Shown in pieces: positions 6,453 through 7,599 of a DNA stretch of 7,599 nucleotides (position 1 is its first letter; every line of letters begins with the position of its first letter). The DNA lies in NCBI GenBank assembly GCA_016742295.1, contig JACVCA010000052.1, positions 1 through 7,599 on the forward strand. The letters run 5' to 3'. Origin of the DNA: Alphaproteobacteria bacterium. Lineage in GTDB: Bacteria > Pseudomonadota > Alphaproteobacteria > JAGOMX01. Position numbers and translations under genes: made by a program. The notes beneath the pieces were generated by a model, which saw only the letters and a list, made by a program, of their open reading frames with translations, ran no database searches and was not told where the DNA came from.

Positions 6453-7599
6453 AAAACATTAAGCAAGCTTGCTGTTTCAGCATTTTTATTTCTAAGGCTG
6501 CACAGTCAAACTTTTGCAACCGACGAGCAAGAGGATATGAGGTCGGGGCAGCAGACAAATCTGGGATTTTCTCAGCTTCCTATAGAGATTCAGGCGTATA
6601 TCTTTTCGTTTTTGGAGCAAAAGGACTTTCATAGGACTTCTCTGGTTTGTCAGAGTTGGAGAGAAGTTGCGTTTATGGCGGGAGAAGAAAAAACTTTAGA
6701 TTTATCAAAAAGGAAATTAGATCAAAAAGCTTGCGAAACTCTGCTCCAAGTTCCTTTTTCCTCCCTCATCTTACAAAAATGTCAATTTGGATGGCAAGAG
6801 GTTCTTATTTTTTCACGTTCCACGCGAATTAAAGAACTGGACTTAAGAGAGAACAGCATTGGAACTGAAGGTGCGAAGGCTCTAGCATCAGGGAATCTTA
6901 CGGCCCTTACCTCTCTGAATTTGTACATGAACCATATAGGTAACGAAGGCGTTAAGAGCCTTGCGAGCGGCAATCTTGGAGCTCTTACATCCATAGATCT
7001 TTGGGGCAACAGCATCAGCGCTGAAGGCGCAAAGGCGCTTGCCAGCGGCAACCTCCTGTCCTTGACGTCGCTGAATTTAGATATCAACAGGATTGAAGAT
7101 GCGGGGGCAAGGGCGCTTGCGAACGGTAATCTTATAACTTTGACATCGCTGGGTTTACAGAACAACAGCGTCGGTATAGAAGGTACAAGGGCGCTTGCGG
7201 GCGGCAATCTTGTGGCCCTCAAGACGCTTAATTTAACGGACAACCGCATTGGTGTTGATGGCGCAAGAGCGCTTGCAAGCGGCAAGCTTGTGGCCCTCAC
7301 GAAGCTAGATTTAAGGACTAGCGGCATTGGGGTTGATGGCGTAAGGGCGCTTGCAAGCGGCAACCTCGAGGCCCTGACCTCGCTGGATTTATGGAATAAC
7401 GGCATCGATACCGATGGCGCAAGGGCGCTTGCAAGCGGCAACCTCAGGGCTCTGACCGCGCTGAATTTAGGGAATAACCCATATGGTAAGCCCAATAGTA
7501 TCGGGGTAAAGGGCGCAAGGGCGCTTGCCAGTGGTAACTTTACAGCCTTAACTTCGCTGAATTTAGAGAACAGCAGCATTGGCGCTGATGGTGCAAGGA
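6450..7599 (+). CDS. F-box and GALA-type leucine-rich-repeat protein, 3' end missing
   Basis: The frame is open for 383 codons to the window edge. Residues 1-23 look like a Sec signal peptide (MKTLSKLAVSAFLFL, cut after TFA), though R16 interrupts the core. An F-box occupies about 40-76: LPIEIQAYIFSFL, DF, SLVCQSW-RE-VA. F-boxes dock the Skp1 subunit of eukaryotic SCF ubiquitin ligases. A degenerate LRR-like stretch (82-126) precedes at least ten LRRs from residue 127, unit 26 residues: LTSLxLxxNxIGxEGAxALASGNLxA. The GAxALA signature and the F-box-LRR order match Ralstonia GALA type III effectors, which target host Skp1-like proteins. By analogy this is a host-directed effector that picks host proteins for ubiquitination (inference). 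An export leader does not fit injection into a host; ATG 6537 (M30), preceded by AAGAGGAT, would give a product without leader but with the F-box. The array is visibly more GC-rich than the front of the gene. Confidence 0.92.
   Translation, partial: MKTLSKLAVSAFLFLRLHSQTFATDEQEDMRSGQQTNLGFSQLPIEIQAYIFSFLEQKDFHRTSLVCQSWREVAFMAGEEKTLDLSKRKLDQKACETLLQVPFSSLILQKCQFGWQEVLIFSRSTRIKELDLRENSIGTEGAKALASGNLTALTSLNLYMNHIGNEGVKSLASGNLGALTSIDLWGNSISAEGAKALASGNLLSLTSLNLDINRIEDAGARALANGNLITLTSLGLQNNSVGIEGTRALAGGNLVALKTLNLTDNRIGVDGARALASGKLVALTKLDLRTSGIGVDGVRALASGNLEALTSLDLWNNGIDTDGARALASGNLRALTALNLGNNPYGKPNSIGVKGARALASGNFTALTSLNLENSSIGADGAR
6828..7599 (+). repeat. 78-bp tandem repeats encoding 26-residue LRRs
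   Basis: Units begin at 6828, 6906, 6984, 7062, 7140, 7218, 7296, 7374, 7452 and 7548 (last one cut by the edge). The ninth is 96 bp because of an 18-bp, 6-residue insertion around NPYGKPNSIG. Later units share nearly the same DNA (GCAAGGGCGCTTGCAAGCGG core), while the first two use different, more AT-rich codons for the same residues, pointing to recent spread or conversion among the later units. Confidence 0.9.

Noticed and set aside
6782..7579. 265-residue minus-strand open frame with repeated LPLASALAP
   Set aside because: It is the antisense shadow of the LRR array: its 26-residue period comes from the 78-bp repeats, and the plus frame has leader, F-box and LRR consensus.
7218..7599. 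CRISPR-like regular repeats
   Set aside because: The period is 78 bp without distinct spacers, and the units translate into a continuous LRR consensus.

Overview
The window looks like the chromosome of an AT-rich alphaproteobacterium, probably a host-associated or intracellular one of the Holosporales/Paracaedibacterales type. This is inferred from three things: an rlpA gene directly followed by a D-Ala-D-Ala carboxypeptidase gene (an arrangement I know from Alphaproteobacteria), frequent TTG and GTG starts, and a eukaryote-like F-box plus leucine-rich-repeat protein. No species can be named from the sequence alone.

Positions 1-2627 hold three minus-strand cell-envelope genes, in transcription order: a YdcF/ElyC-like DUF218 membrane protein, the outer-membrane lipoprotein RlpA (septal lytic transglycosylase with DPBB and SPOR domains), and a penicillin-binding-protein-5-like carboxypeptidase cut off by the left edge. 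rlpA and the carboxypeptidase gene are 18 bp apart and probably co-transcribed. Both act on septal or side-wall peptidoglycan.

Positions 2628-5602 read on the plus strand: a tRNA-Ser(UGA) with encoded CCA, then a class I CPD photolyase gene, and only 2 bp later an exported S41-family peptidase that resembles the nisin-resistance-protein (NSR) branch rather than the CtpA branch. The last two appear to form a translationally coupled pair.

Positions 5603-6449 have no intact gene of normal size. The minus strand carries what looks like a frameshifted remnant of a cysteine-rich, probably secreted protein (5847-6217) and a tiny uncertain ORF beside it. A perfect 19-bp dyad lies at 6355-6373, followed by the leader of the next gene.

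From 6450 to the right edge runs the 5' part of a large plus-strand gene. It has an N-terminal export-like segment, an F-box, a degenerate LRR segment, and at least ten LRRs of a regular 26-residue type with the GAxALA signature known from Ralstonia GALA effectors. This is the most interesting gene here: a likely host-directed protein with a puzzling signal peptide, a possible second start that would omit it, and a repeat array that appears recently homogenised.
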